From Bacteroidota bacterium (GTDB taxonomy: Bacteria > Bacteroidota > Ignavibacteria > Ignavibacteriales > Melioribacteraceae), in NCBI GenBank assembly GCA_023397505.1, contig JAEWUC010000005.1, forward strand, positions 682,001 through 746,000: a DNA stretch of 64,000 bases, read 5' to 3'. The notes beneath the pieces were generated by a model that made no database searches, was not told the origin of the DNA, and saw nothing but the letters and a program-made list of their open reading frames with translations. Shown piece by piece: positions 1 through 9,451 of the stretch (within the stretch, counting starts at the first letter, position 1; the number at the start of each line of letters is the position of its first letter). A program made the position numbers and the translations under genes.

Positions 1-1248
1 GCGCTTCATAGATGTTTAAAGTTTTCTAAATACTTACGTGAATTCGGCTGGGAACCTGTAATCTGCACAGCCGACAATCCTGAATATCCCGTGCTTGACG
101 ATGGCAATTTCAAAGATGTTTTGAAAGGCACTACGGTGCTTAAAACAAAAATTTGGGAACCGTATAATTTTTTCAAAATAATTACTGGCAAGAAAAAGGA
201 AGAGCGCATTCACAATGTTTTTATTGAAGAAGAGAAATCCGGCTTTGCTCATAAACTCGGGATTTGGATTCGCGGGAATTTATTTATTCCCGATGCGCGC
301 AAATTTTGGATTCGGCCTTCTATTAAATTCCTAACAAAGTATTTAAAAGAAAATCCCGTTGATGCTATTTTTACAAACGGCCCGCCGCAATCAACTCATA
401 TGATTGCATGTGGTGTAAAAAGAAAATTAGGAATTCCGTGGCATGCAGATTTCCAGGACCCGTGGACACAAGTAGATTATTTTCCGCAATTGATGCTTAA
501 TCCAATCTCACTTAAAATTCACAAAGCGATGGAACAACGCGTATTTAGATATGCCGACAAAGTTACAATCTGCAGCGACACATGGAAAAACGATCTCGAA
601 TCTATCGGTGCCAATAATGTTGATGTTATCGTTTGGGGTTACGATGAAGATGACTTTAAAAATATTAATGTTGAGTTGTCGCCGAAGTTTACAATTAGTC
701 ATTATGGAAGTTTGGGTCCCGACCGCAATGCTAAAACTTTGTGGAAAGCATGTTCGATTATTGCAAAAGAAGATCCAATTTTTGCAGTCGATTTGGAAAT
801 TGAATTGGCCGGATTTATAGGGCATTCAATTATCGACGAGATTAGTTCACTTGGATTAAAAAATAATTTAACTCTATTCGATCATCTTTCTAGAAAAGAA
901 ACAATTGAAAGAATGCACCGCTCGCAAGTTTTATTATTGATTCTAAACGACATGCCTAATGTTAACGGACGCTTACCCGGCAAACTCTTTGAATACCTCG
1001 CCGCAAGAAGACCTGTTTTAGTTATTGGGCCGGAAGTAAGCGACGCATCAAAAATTATTCACGGCTCCAATGCAGGTTTTACATGCGGTTTTAATAACCT
1101 CGAAAAAACAATTGCAATAGTTAAGGATTTGTATTCTAAATTCAAATCAGGAAAATTAATTTCAAACGAATCAGATATTTCGCAATACTCGAACAAGAAT
1201 TTAACAAAGAAGCTATCCGAACATTTGAATAACATAATTGCAAAATGA
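1..1248 (+). CDS. Glycosyltransferase, GT4-like (5' end cut by window edge)
   Basis: The reading frame is open from base 1, so the true start lies upstream and 415 residues are visible. A GTG at 91 is only an internal codon. The residues WEPVICTADNPEYP and, near the C-terminus, GKLFEYLAARRPVLVIG followed by a Gly/Ser/Asn stretch resemble the acceptor-side and nucleotide-sugar-binding halves of GT-B (family 4) enzymes. It should act on the cytoplasmic face of the membrane, adding a sugar to a lipid-linked glycan. It precedes an asparagine-synthase-like gene and a nonulosonic acid cluster on the same strand, which fits surface-polysaccharide or glycoprotein-glycan assembly. Donor and acceptor cannot be told from sequence. 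Confidence 0.8.
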   Translation, partial: ALHRCLKFSKYLREFGWEPVICTADNPEYPVLDDGNFKDVLKGTTVLKTKIWEPYNFFKIITGKKKEERIHNVFIEEEKSGFAHKLGIWIRGNLFIPDARKFWIRPSIKFLTKYLKENPVDAIFTNGPPQSTHMIACGVKRKLGIPWHADFQDPWTQVDYFPQLMLNPISLKIHKAMEQRVFRYADKVTICSDTWKNDLESIGANNVDVIVWGYDEDDFKNINVELSPKFTISHYGSLGPDRNAKTLWKACSIIAKEDPIFAVDLEIELAGFIGHSIIDEISSLGLKNNLTLFDHLSRKETIERMHRSQVLLLILNDMPNVNGRLPGKLFEYLAARRPVLVIGPEVSDASKIIHGSNAGFTCGFNNLEKTIAIVKDLYSKFKSGKLISNESDISQYSNKNLTKKLSEHLNNIIAK

Positions 1249-1339
1249 CGGACTTTTCGACAACTGTTTCTCTTATAATGATTTTTACAAAAACATAAAA
1301 TAATAGAAACATCCATTTGTATTTAAGAACAGAATATTT

Positions 1340-3070
1340 ATGAGTTGGATAATTGGAATCGCCGGAAATAATATTCATCGCTTGAAGGATAAAGTATTTT
1401 CTTTTGCGAATGAATTTTTGTTTGAATTTGAAAACGATAAACTTTTCATCCGCGGAGGCGGAAATGATAGAACATTTTTTTCTGGAAAGAACAATGACGG
1501 TGGTTTTGCTGCCTGCGGTGTCGGAATAGAATATTTTGAGAACTCTGCTAAGTTTTTATCTAGTCATGATTATGATACTCTCAATAATGAAGACTCTCTA
1601 AACCTTAACGGTCACTTTGTTTTTACAAAATGGAATAACAAAAGAATATCTATCCTTACAGATAAGTTTGGGCTCCGTGATATTTTTGTATTTAAAAATC
1701 CCGGCGGCGGCTATTTATTTTCAACCTGTTCCGATTGGCTCGCTAAAATTGTTGATTCGGAAATTAATTATAAAGTATTCGGCAGCAGGTGGCTTTTGTT
1801 CAACCAAATTTCTTCCGAAAGTATTTTTGATGGAATTAAACGAATTAACTGCGGATCTGAATTTACAATAGAATTGGATGATTTATCTTCCCGTATAACT
1901 AAGCATAATTGGTTTGAGAATATTTCTGAAAAAGAATTTACGGTAAATGACTTCAAACATACATTTGAAGGATTTACAAAATTTCCATCGGACGAAAATC
2001 TAATTCTTAATCTGAGTTTATCCGGCGGTATGGATTCGCGCGCAATTTTATCCCAATTGTTAAAATCAAACGTTCCTTTTTCGACGCACACATTTGGTAA
2101 TTTCGAAAGCCCTGATTCGAAAATTGCAAAGCAACTATCTGAAACTTTCGGGATTAAGCATGAGCAAATAGATTTACCGCTTCCTTCAATCGATGAAACA
2201 ATATATGAAATCAAGGAATATGTTTCGCAATCACTTGTGAATAATTCAGTTTCAAGTTACATACAGTTAAGAAATTACGATTACTTCAAAAACAGAAGCG
2301 ATATACTTATTGATGGTGGATTTGGTGAAATATGGCGGCGTGAATTTTTTAATCGTCTTCTGATTACCGGCAAAAAATATTTGAGAGAAGAAAATGTTGA
2401 GGCTATTCTTCCGTTTTTGATGATAAACCGCGCCGACATTTTTAACAATGACATAAAATTGTCAATGATTGCCGGATGCGAAGAGCAACTTGAAGCTATT
2501 TTTAAGGAACTTCCGTCCATTAAAAATATTGGTGTTGCAAACTGGGTTGACCTATTTGCAATAAAAACACGACTTGTAAATTACTATTCCCACGAGCAAA
2601 TCCGCTCGGATGGAATTATTCAAAGTTATATGCCATTCCTTCAGCCTGCTCTTTTAGATAATATACTTGGCATGAAATTAACCGATCGAAAGAACGGAAA
2701 AATGCTCAGACAAATAATCAACACTAATAATAGAAAACTCGGAAAATTCCCGCTTGCCAAAGGTGAATTGACACACCCTTTCTGGTTTAGTACAATCCAG
2801 ACTCGTTTATATTTATTTGCAAACAAAAAGTTAAAAGGAAGAGCTCAAAACTATCTGCCGTCAAAAAAAATAATTGATTTTTTGTATTCCTTTGTTCAAG
2901 ATACGATCAATTCACAGCCGGTTAAAAACGCTGATTGTTACGATCAAAAAAAATTATCCGTTTTATCAGCGAAATTATTTAAACGGGAATTATCAACCGG
3001 GGATTACAGCGAACTCGATTGGTGGCTTGCATTCGAAATTTTCCGCCAAGATTTAGAAAACAAATCGTAA
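1340..3070 (+). CDS. Asparagine-synthase-like amidotransferase domain protein
   Basis: The protein has 576 residues. An N-terminal Ntn-amidohydrolase-like region is followed from about residue 220 by a PP-loop ATP pyrophosphatase signature, LSLSGGMDSRAI, as in the synthetase half of asparagine synthase. The N-terminus reads MSWIIGIAGN, so the Cys that normally follows Met and acts as the glutaminase nucleophile is absent. Glutamine-derived ammonia transfer by this half is therefore doubtful. Homologues with this architecture are common in O-antigen and other surface-glycan loci, where they probably amidate a sugar carboxylate; that role is inferred. It lies 91 bp after the upstream glycosyltransferase and 9 bp before the next gene, so it is probably co-transcribed with both. 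Confidence 0.75.
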   Translation: MSWIIGIAGNNIHRLKDKVFSFANEFLFEFENDKLFIRGGGNDRTFFSGKNNDGGFAACGVGIEYFENSAKFLSSHDYDTLNNEDSLNLNGHFVFTKWNNKRISILTDKFGLRDIFVFKNPGGGYLFSTCSDWLAKIVDSEINYKVFGSRWLLFNQISSESIFDGIKRINCGSEFTIELDDLSSRITKHNWFENISEKEFTVNDFKHTFEGFTKFPSDENLILNLSLSGGMDSRAILSQLLKSNVPFSTHTFGNFESPDSKIAKQLSETFGIKHEQIDLPLPSIDETIYEIKEYVSQSLVNNSVSSYIQLRNYDYFKNRSDILIDGGFGEIWRREFFNRLLITGKKYLREENVEAILPFLMINRADIFNNDIKLSMIAGCEEQLEAIFKELPSIKNIGVANWVDLFAIKTRLVNYYSHEQIRSDGIIQSYMPFLQPALLDNILGMKLTDRKNGKMLRQIINTNNRKLGKFPLAKGELTHPFWFSTIQTRLYLFANKKLKGRAQNYLPSKKIIDFLYSFVQDTINSQPVKNADCYDQKKLSVLSAKLFKRELSTGDYSELDWWLAFEIFRQDLENKS

Positions 3071-3079
3071 TTTTACCAC

Positions 3080-4471
3080 ATGAAAAGAAAAACAAAAGTA
3101 CTCTGTTTTACCGACAACTCAACCGGGCGCGATGTTGAAATGCTTTTGCCTATCCGCTATTATGCCGAGAGATTTTTAAATTGCGAGTTCTATCACGCGC
3201 TTAACATTGAAATTCACATGATTTACAAAATAAAACCTGATGTAATCCTTCAGGCGAATACAATCGGTTCTAATTTATATTTCGAAATATCAAAAATAGC
3301 TAACGAACAAAACATACCGTTATTTGCTTTGGTTTCCGAGGGCAATTTTAGATTGGATGGAAGCTTTGACTACTGGGGATACAACCGCGACAAAAAATTC
3401 TACCAGGATTATGTTTGCTGCTGGAGCGAAAGAACTGCAAATTTTTTGAAAGAGAATGAACCGGAATTCAAAGATAAAATAGTTGTAACAGGCGGTACAG
3501 GATTCGACCGTTATACAATTTATAAGTTCATGCTGAAGGATAAATTTTTAGCAAAATATAATAAGCAACAGTACAATAAAACTATTGGTTATGCCGGCTG
3601 GGCTTTCGGTAAATTAGATCATAAACGCGGAAGAGAAGAATTGCTTGTTTGGGTACGCGGTGACAAAAACAAATTGAGATGGATTGAACAACAGAGAAAA
3701 GAAGTTGAAACCATTTTAAGAGAAACTATTAAAGCAAATCCTGACATATTGTTTATATTAAAACAGCATCCGCAGGAAAATGCACCGGAAAGAACCGAAC
3801 CTGTAAAAAACGAAATGCGCGAACTTGCAGGATATCAAAATGTAATTTACCTGTGCCAGGAGGAAGCAATTCACGATTTGATAAACGTTTCGGATATTTG
3901 GACATGTTTCGAATCAACAACCGCACTTGAAAGCTGGTTAATGGGCAAACAAACGGTTTTTATTAATCCCGATCCAAACTTTAACCGCGACCCCGTTTTT
4001 CAAGGTTCGACCCTTGTGCATAATGCTCTAGAATTTCAGAATTCAATTAATGAATATTTTTCAATTGGAAAAATCGGAAGCTTCTTTGACCCGGCGAAAG
4101 TTTCAAGAAGAAAGGAATTAATTCACGATATAATCGGTTTTGGCGACGGGATGAATCATATCCGCGCTTCGGAATATTTTAAGAAAACAGTAGAGCGATC
4201 GAAAGACTCTACTCTCAATTCAAAATACACATTTCACTTTTGGCATTGGCTTGTTTATATTCTTATCAGAATTGCAGGACCGTTTTACAACCGTAATGTA
4301 TTTTCAAGAATATACAAGTTAAAAAAGCATCTTTGGGTATTTGAAAATTACAAGATGGAGAAACTACATCAGCTTTACAAAAAATATATTCCGTTTTTTA
4401 ATGAGTTTTATGAAAAGCATCAAATAGCGGAAAAGTTTATTGACGTTACCCCTTTTAACAACAAAGCTTAA
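3080..4471 (+). CDS. Putative GT-B-like surface carbohydrate biosynthesis protein
   Basis: A 463-residue protein without signal peptide or membrane segment. The C-terminal half (about residues 215-330) contains an ILKQHPQENAPE stretch and a later SDIWTCFESTTALESWL segment. These resemble the nucleotide-binding half of CDP-glycerol glycerophosphotransferase-like and capsule GT-B proteins, in which a late Ser/Thr-rich loop contacts the donor phosphate. The family assignment is by motif only. It begins 9 bp after the asparagine-synthase-like gene and is followed by a 107-bp gap before pseB, so it probably closes the first glycan transcription unit. An exact donor or acceptor cannot be proposed. 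Confidence 0.55.
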   Translation: MKRKTKVLCFTDNSTGRDVEMLLPIRYYAERFLNCEFYHALNIEIHMIYKIKPDVILQANTIGSNLYFEISKIANEQNIPLFALVSEGNFRLDGSFDYWGYNRDKKFYQDYVCCWSERTANFLKENEPEFKDKIVVTGGTGFDRYTIYKFMLKDKFLAKYNKQQYNKTIGYAGWAFGKLDHKRGREELLVWVRGDKNKLRWIEQQRKEVETILRETIKANPDILFILKQHPQENAPERTEPVKNEMRELAGYQNVIYLCQEEAIHDLINVSDIWTCFESTTALESWLMGKQTVFINPDPNFNRDPVFQGSTLVHNALEFQNSINEYFSIGKIGSFFDPAKVSRRKELIHDIIGFGDGMNHIRASEYFKKTVERSKDSTLNSKYTFHFWHWLVYILIRIAGPFYNRNVFSRIYKLKKHLWVFENYKMEKLHQLYKKYIPFFNEFYEKHQIAEKFIDVTPFNNKA

Positions 4472-4578
4472 ATTACTCATCCCAAAAGCAGAATCCTCTT
4501 CGATAAATCGGAATAGAATTTCACATCAAAACACTCAAATAATTTTCATAAATTTGCCACAGTTAATAACGAGGAAAG

Positions 4579-5604
4579 ATGAACGGCAAAACAATACTAA
4601 TTACGGGCGGGACTGGTTCTTTTGGTAAAAAGTTTATTGAAACTGTACTGAAGAATTATACACCAAAAAAAATAATAATTTACAGCCGGGATGAGTTGAA
4701 GCAATTCGAAATGCAGCAAAATCCGAAATTCAAAAAAGACGATGTTTTAATACGCTATTTTATTGGTGATGTCCGCGACGAAAAAAGACTGGCCATGGCA
4801 ATGACTGGGGTTGATATCGTAGTTCACGCGGCGGCATTAAAACAGGTCCCTGCCGCAGAATACAATCCGTTCGAAGCAGTTAAAACAAATGTTATCGGCG
4901 GGCAGAATGTTATTGATGCAAGTTTAGCCGCGGGAGTAAAAAAGGTGATTGCTTTAAGTACCGACAAAGCCGCCGCGCCTATCAATCTTTACGGCGCCAC
5001 AAAATTAACATCCGACAAATTATTTGTAGCAGCAAACAATTACCGCGGTACGAACGATATCCGTTTTGCTGTTGTCCGTTACGGAAATGTAATGGGCAGC
5101 CGCGGCTCGGTAATACCTTATTTCCTCGACAAAAGAAGTTCAGGCACATTGCCGATTACGGATGAAAGAATGACACGCTTCAACATTACTCTTCAGGAAG
5201 GAGTGAATTTTGTTTTGACGGCTCTCGATAAAATGTGGGGTGGTGAATTGTTCGTTCCGAAAATTCCCTCATATAATATTTTAGACTTGGCAAAAGCTGT
5301 AGCGCCAAACGCAAAATATGAGAATGTTGGAATTCGCCCCGGCGAAAAACTTCATGAAGAAATGATAACTGCAACCGACGCAATCAATACTATTGAGTTC
5401 GATAACTATTATGTAATTCTTCCTTCAACACAGCTTTGGGATATCGAAAAATTCAGAAAAGAAAGCAACGGCAAAGAAGGCAAGCTTTGCGAATACGGCT
5501 TTAGCTACAATAGCGGCAATAACGATCATTTCCTTTCTATTGAAGAGTTACGCGAAATGATTTTAAAAAATGTTGACGGCGCCGAAGCAATTTATGGAGA
5601 TTAA
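4579..5604 (+). CDS. pseB: UDP-N-acetylglucosamine 4,6-dehydratase (inverting), PseB
   Basis: 341 residues, the usual PseB length. The enzyme removes water from UDP-GlcNAc and inverts C5, giving the 4-keto-6-deoxy L-arabino sugar that starts pseudaminic acid synthesis. The N-terminal Rossmann motif TGGTGSFG, the SRDELKQ segment, HAAALKQVPAAEYNP, STDKAA and YGATK are hallmarks of this SDR subfamily; Lys and Tyr-Lys form the active site. GAGGAAAG directly precedes the ATG and fixes the start. It opens a run of seven nonulosonic acid genes on the plus strand. A TAAATTTG at 4549-4556 resembles a Bacteroidota -7 element, but this is weak evidence for a promoter. Confidence 0.93.
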   Translation: MNGKTILITGGTGSFGKKFIETVLKNYTPKKIIIYSRDELKQFEMQQNPKFKKDDVLIRYFIGDVRDEKRLAMAMTGVDIVVHAAALKQVPAAEYNPFEAVKTNVIGGQNVIDASLAAGVKKVIALSTDKAAAPINLYGATKLTSDKLFVAANNYRGTNDIRFAVVRYGNVMGSRGSVIPYFLDKRSSGTLPITDERMTRFNITLQEGVNFVLTALDKMWGGELFVPKIPSYNILDLAKAVAPNAKYENVGIRPGEKLHEEMITATDAINTIEFDNYYVILPSTQLWDIEKFRKESNGKEGKLCEYGFSYNSGNNDHFLSIEELREMILKNVDGAEAIYGD

Positions 5605-5666
5605 AACAAGTGTAGAGTGTAGAACTCAGAGTTAGGAATCCATCAAAACAAATATTGAGTTTAGCG

Positions 5667-6860
5667 ATGCAAAACAGACTAACACAAAAAATTTACAGTT
5701 ACGGTAAACAATCTATAGATGATAAAGATATACAAGCTGTTATAGATGCATTAAAATCAGATTGGATGACACAAGGACCAGCAATTCAAAAATTCGAAAA
5801 TGCTTTGAGTGAAAAATTTGGCAGCAAATATGCAACTGTTTTAGCAAATGGTACCGCGGGTTTGCATTTAATCGCAATGGGCTTGGGCTGGCAAAAAGAC
5901 GATATTATAGTTACAACACCAATTACTTTTTTAGCAAGCGCCAACTGTGCTGTTTATGTCGGCGCCAAAGTAGATTTTGTCGATATTGATCCGTCAACTT
6001 ACACAATCGATCCCAACAAACTTGAGGAAAAATTAAAATTCTATTCATCACAAAATAAAAATGTAAAAGCCGTCGTTGCAGTTGATTACGCAGGTCATCC
6101 ATGCGATTGGAACGCTCTAAAATCTTTGCAGAATAAATACGGTTTTCAACTTGTGAATGATTTTTGTCATGCTCTCGGTGCAGAATATAACAACGATATT
6201 GGTTATGCCGTTAAATATGCCGATGCCGTTAACTTAAGTTTTCATCCTGTTAAACATATAACCACAGGCGAAGGCGGTGCAGTTTTAACAAACAATGAGT
6301 TGTTTGATAAAAGAATAAAAATCCTGCGTACACACGGAATGACAAAGGATGAAAATATTATGGAAAAGAACGACGGCCCGTGGTATTATGAAATGCACGA
6401 AACCGGGTTCAATTATAGAATAACAGATCTACAGTGCGCACTTGGAATTACACAATTGGCAAAACTCGACGGATTTGTAAAAAGGCGCAGGCAAGTTGCC
6501 GAATATTATGATAAGGCTTTTTCAGCAATTGATGAATTGATTTATCCGCATGTTTCACCAAATGTAAAACATGCATATCATTTATATCCGCTTCAAATAA
6601 AATTTGACAAATTAAAATTTTCGAAGACAGAATTTTTTACGAAGTTAAAATCAAAAAACATTCTTCTTCAAGTTCATTATGTGCCCGTTCATCTTCAGCC
6701 GTTTTACCGGAAAACTTTCGGATTTAAGCACGGAGATTTTCCCACTGCAGAAATATTTTATGATCGGGAGTTTTCAATACCGATGTATCCTTTACTTTTG
6801 GATGAAGATTTGGAGTATATTTCCAAATCAATTATCGATACAATAAAAGAAGCAAGATGA
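5667..6860 (+). CDS. pseC: UDP-4-amino-4,6-dideoxy-AltNAc transaminase, PseC
   Basis: DegT/DnrJ/EryC1-family PLP aminotransferase, 397 residues from the ATG at 5667. A TTG at 5655 in the same frame would add four residues, and neither start has a convincing ribosome site. SFHPVKHITTGEGG carries the PLP-binding lysine (Lys196), and the upstream FCHALGAEY region contacts the cofactor. PseC aminates C4 of the PseB product using glutamate. The gene follows pseB after about 60 bp and its stop overlaps the next ATG by 4 bp (ATGA), indicating translational coupling. The gap after pseB contains an AGAGTGTAGAACTCAGAGTT stretch like the repeat at 28.9 kb. Confidence 0.92.
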   Translation: MQNRLTQKIYSYGKQSIDDKDIQAVIDALKSDWMTQGPAIQKFENALSEKFGSKYATVLANGTAGLHLIAMGLGWQKDDIIVTTPITFLASANCAVYVGAKVDFVDIDPSTYTIDPNKLEEKLKFYSSQNKNVKAVVAVDYAGHPCDWNALKSLQNKYGFQLVNDFCHALGAEYNNDIGYAVKYADAVNLSFHPVKHITTGEGGAVLTNNELFDKRIKILRTHGMTKDENIMEKNDGPWYYEMHETGFNYRITDLQCALGITQLAKLDGFVKRRRQVAEYYDKAFSAIDELIYPHVSPNVKHAYHLYPLQIKFDKLKFSKTEFFTKLKSKNILLQVHYVPVHLQPFYRKTFGFKHGDFPTAEIFYDREFSIPMYPLLLDEDLEYISKSIIDTIKEAR

Positions 6861-8332
6861 AAGTTTCGATAGTTACCGAAGGATTTCAAAATACCGGTTA
6901 CGGCCATATCACTAGGTGCTTATCGCTATACCAGGCTTTTGAAGAAAAAAAATTTGACACTACCTTTTTTGTTAATGGGGACGAAAGTGCTGTTAACTAC
7001 CTTGCCGGGTCAAATCATAAAATTATTAACTGGTTAACTCATCCAACCAAACTATTTGCCGAAGTTAGCGGCTCTGACATTTTGATAATCGATTCATACC
7101 ACGCCGGTAAAGAATATTACGAAACATTATCTAAACTTTGCAAAGTATCGCTTTTCATAGATGATTTTTTGCGGCTTGATTATCCTGCCGGAATAATTCT
7201 TAACGGCACAATAAACGCCGAAACATTTTCATACAAAAAAAATCCCGGCTGCGATTATCTTCTCGGCGCGAAATACATACCGATCAGAAAAGAATTTTGG
7301 GATGTTCAACCACGAAAATTTGATCAAAATCTATCCTCGGTGCTTATAACATTTGGCGGGCAGGATATTAAAAATTTGACTATCCCAACTGTTAAAGCAA
7401 TACAAAACAACTTTCCGGTACTACAAAAAAAAGTAGTGATCGGCAACGGTGAGGCCAACAAAAAAGAATTTGAAAAACTTAAGGATGAATTAACGGATAT
7501 ATACTTTTCAGTTGACGCATCTCAAATGAAAGAACTTATGCTTTCAAGCGATGCGGCAATTACTGCGGCGGGTCAAACCCTTTACGAACTTGCAGCAACT
7601 TCAACGCCGGCAATAGCAATTTCAGTAGCAGATAATCAAAAAAATAATATTATGGAATGGAAGAAAGCCGGTTTTTTGATCGATACAATTTTCCAAGGCG
7701 ATTCTAACCATTTGAAAAAGATTGTGGATCAGTTGAATGCAATGAAATCTATTTCTACAAGAAAAAGATTAGGTGCAAAAGGTAAATTGCAAATAGACGG
7801 ACAGGGATCGCGAAGAATTATTAATTTTTTGATTGAATCTTTTTGCAAGAAAGAACTGTTTTATTTTAGAAAAGCTACTTTGAAAGATTCCGATATTGTA
7901 TTCAATCTTTCAAATGATTCGAGTGTACGCGAACAATCTATTAATAAAAATTCTATAACATTAGCAGAACACGAAAAATGGTTTCCTCAAAAAATAACAG
8001 ACACAAATCATTTGTTTCTTTTAGCTTTCAATAAAGATGAGAACTTTATCGGTCAAGTACGTTTTCAACTTGAGGAGAATGATTCGGCGGTAGTAAGCAT
8101 CAGCATAAACAAAGAATTTAGAGGCAAAGGATTCTCAAAAAAAATGCTAGTTGAAGGCTGCTCGAAATTATTTACTCAACAAAATTTAGTTAAAACTATT
8201 TTTGCATACATTCTTCCCGACAATCATGCATCTATAAAAAGTTTCTTATCGGCAGGATTTGAGTATATGGAAAATATTTTAATTAATGGAGAAAGATTTT
8301 CAAAATATTTTCTTTCGAGGACCACGAAATGA
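6857..8332 (+). CDS. pseG: PseG-PseH fusion: UDP-sugar hydrolase plus N-acetyltransferase
   Basis: 491 residues in two parts. Residues 1 to about 325 match PseG, a GT-B-like hydrolase that cleaves UDP from UDP-2,4-diacetamido-2,4,6-trideoxy-L-altrose; GYGHITRCLSL near the N-terminus carries the Gly-x-Gly-His catalytic motif. From about residue 330 a GNAT domain starts (YFRKATLKDSDIVF) and contains the acetyl-CoA loop NKEFRGKGFSKKM. This part corresponds to PseH, which acetylates the C4 amine. In Campylobacter and Helicobacter these are separate proteins, so one chain here performs steps 3 and 4. Its start overlaps pseC by 4 bp and its stop overlaps pseI by 4 bp. There is no internal stop or frame change. 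Confidence 0.9.
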   Translation: MKVSIVTEGFQNTGYGHITRCLSLYQAFEEKKFDTTFFVNGDESAVNYLAGSNHKIINWLTHPTKLFAEVSGSDILIIDSYHAGKEYYETLSKLCKVSLFIDDFLRLDYPAGIILNGTINAETFSYKKNPGCDYLLGAKYIPIRKEFWDVQPRKFDQNLSSVLITFGGQDIKNLTIPTVKAIQNNFPVLQKKVVIGNGEANKKEFEKLKDELTDIYFSVDASQMKELMLSSDAAITAAGQTLYELAATSTPAIAISVADNQKNNIMEWKKAGFLIDTIFQGDSNHLKKIVDQLNAMKSISTRKRLGAKGKLQIDGQGSRRIINFLIESFCKKELFYFRKATLKDSDIVFNLSNDSSVREQSINKNSITLAEHEKWFPQKITDTNHLFLLAFNKDENFIGQVRFQLEENDSAVVSISINKEFRGKGFSKKMLVEGCSKLFTQQNLVKTIFAYILPDNHASIKSFLSAGFEYMENILINGERFSKYFLSRTTK

Positions 8333-9372
8333 AAATTGGAAATACCGAGATAGGTAAAGAAAACAAAGTTTTTGTTATAGCAGAGCTTTCTGCAAATCAT
8401 AACCATGACTTTGAAATTGCAGTAAAATCGATTCATGCAGCAAAGGAAAGCGGCGCAGATGCAATCAAACTTCAGACTTATACTCCCGATACAATAACTA
8501 TCGACTGCGAGAACGAATATTTCCAGATAAAACAAGGTACTATTTGGGACGGCACCACGCTCTATAAACTTTATGAGCAAGCATATACTCCTTGGGATTG
8601 GCAGCCGAAATTAAAAAAAATCGCAGAAGAAATAGGATTGATTTGTTTTTCTTCGCCGTTTGATAAAACTGCCGTAGATTTTTTGGAGAAAATGAACGTC
8701 CCGGCATATAAAATTGCATCATTCGAAATTGTTGATTTGCCATTAATAGAATATGTCGCTTCCAAAAATAAACCTGTAATTATATCCACGGGAATTGCAA
8801 CCGAGCATGAAATAAAAGATGCAGTAGAAGTTTGCAGAAATATTGGGAACAATGATATTGCGCTATTAAAATGTACATCAGAATATCCAGCCCCAATTGA
8901 AGATGTAAACTTGAAAACTATTCCGTATTTAAAAGAAAAATTTCAAACCGCCGTTGGTTTATCAGATCATACATTAGGAATCGTTGTACCTACTGCGGCA
9001 GCCGCTATTGGTGCTCAAATAATTGAAAAACATTTTATCCTCGATCGAAAAATTGGCGGACCGGATTCGTCATTTTCCCTTGAACCGGAAGAGTTCAAGA
9101 AAATGGTAAACGGAATTCGCGAAGTTGAAAAAGCCCTAGGCAAAGAAACCTTGGTGTTGACTGAGAAAGTGATGAACAGCCGTAAATTTGCACGTTCGCT
9201 TTTTGTTGTAAAAGATATGAAAGCCGGTGAAATTCTCACTGAAGAAAATGTTCGTTCGATTCGTCCATCAAACGGATTATCTCCCAAATACCTAAAAGAA
9301 ATTCTTGGCAAAAAGGTAAGGAATGGAATCTCGAAGGGGACACCGCTCACTAGAGATTTATTACAAGACTAA
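8329..9372 (+). CDS. pseI: Pseudaminic acid synthase, PseI
   Basis: 347 residues of the NeuB/PseI family. It condenses the free 2,4-diacetamido-trideoxy-altrose with phosphoenolpyruvate to give pseudaminic acid in the cytoplasm. The TIM-barrel part starts with FVIAELSANHNHDFEIA and continues through AIKLQTYTPDTIT and a KCTSEYPAP metal/PEP region to GLSDHTLG. The C-terminal roughly 65 residues form an SAF (antifreeze-like) domain, as in NeuB homologues. The SANHN and TYTPDTIT forms point to PseI rather than sialic or legionaminic acid synthases, although substrate choice is not certain from motifs alone. It overlaps the PseGH fusion by 4 bp and is followed by a 79-bp gap. Confidence 0.92.
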   Translation: MKIGNTEIGKENKVFVIAELSANHNHDFEIAVKSIHAAKESGADAIKLQTYTPDTITIDCENEYFQIKQGTIWDGTTLYKLYEQAYTPWDWQPKLKKIAEEIGLICFSSPFDKTAVDFLEKMNVPAYKIASFEIVDLPLIEYVASKNKPVIISTGIATEHEIKDAVEVCRNIGNNDIALLKCTSEYPAPIEDVNLKTIPYLKEKFQTAVGLSDHTLGIVVPTAAAAIGAQIIEKHFILDRKIGGPDSSFSLEPEEFKKMVNGIREVEKALGKETLVLTEKVMNSRKFARSLFVVKDMKAGEILTEENVRSIRPSNGLSPKYLKEILGKKVRNGISKGTPLTRDLLQD

Positions 9373-9451
9373 ATTTTATATTTTGTATTAACGTTGACTG
9401 ACTAAATGTTTAGCATATTCTTCCGCATGAATAATATTTTATAGAAATAAA

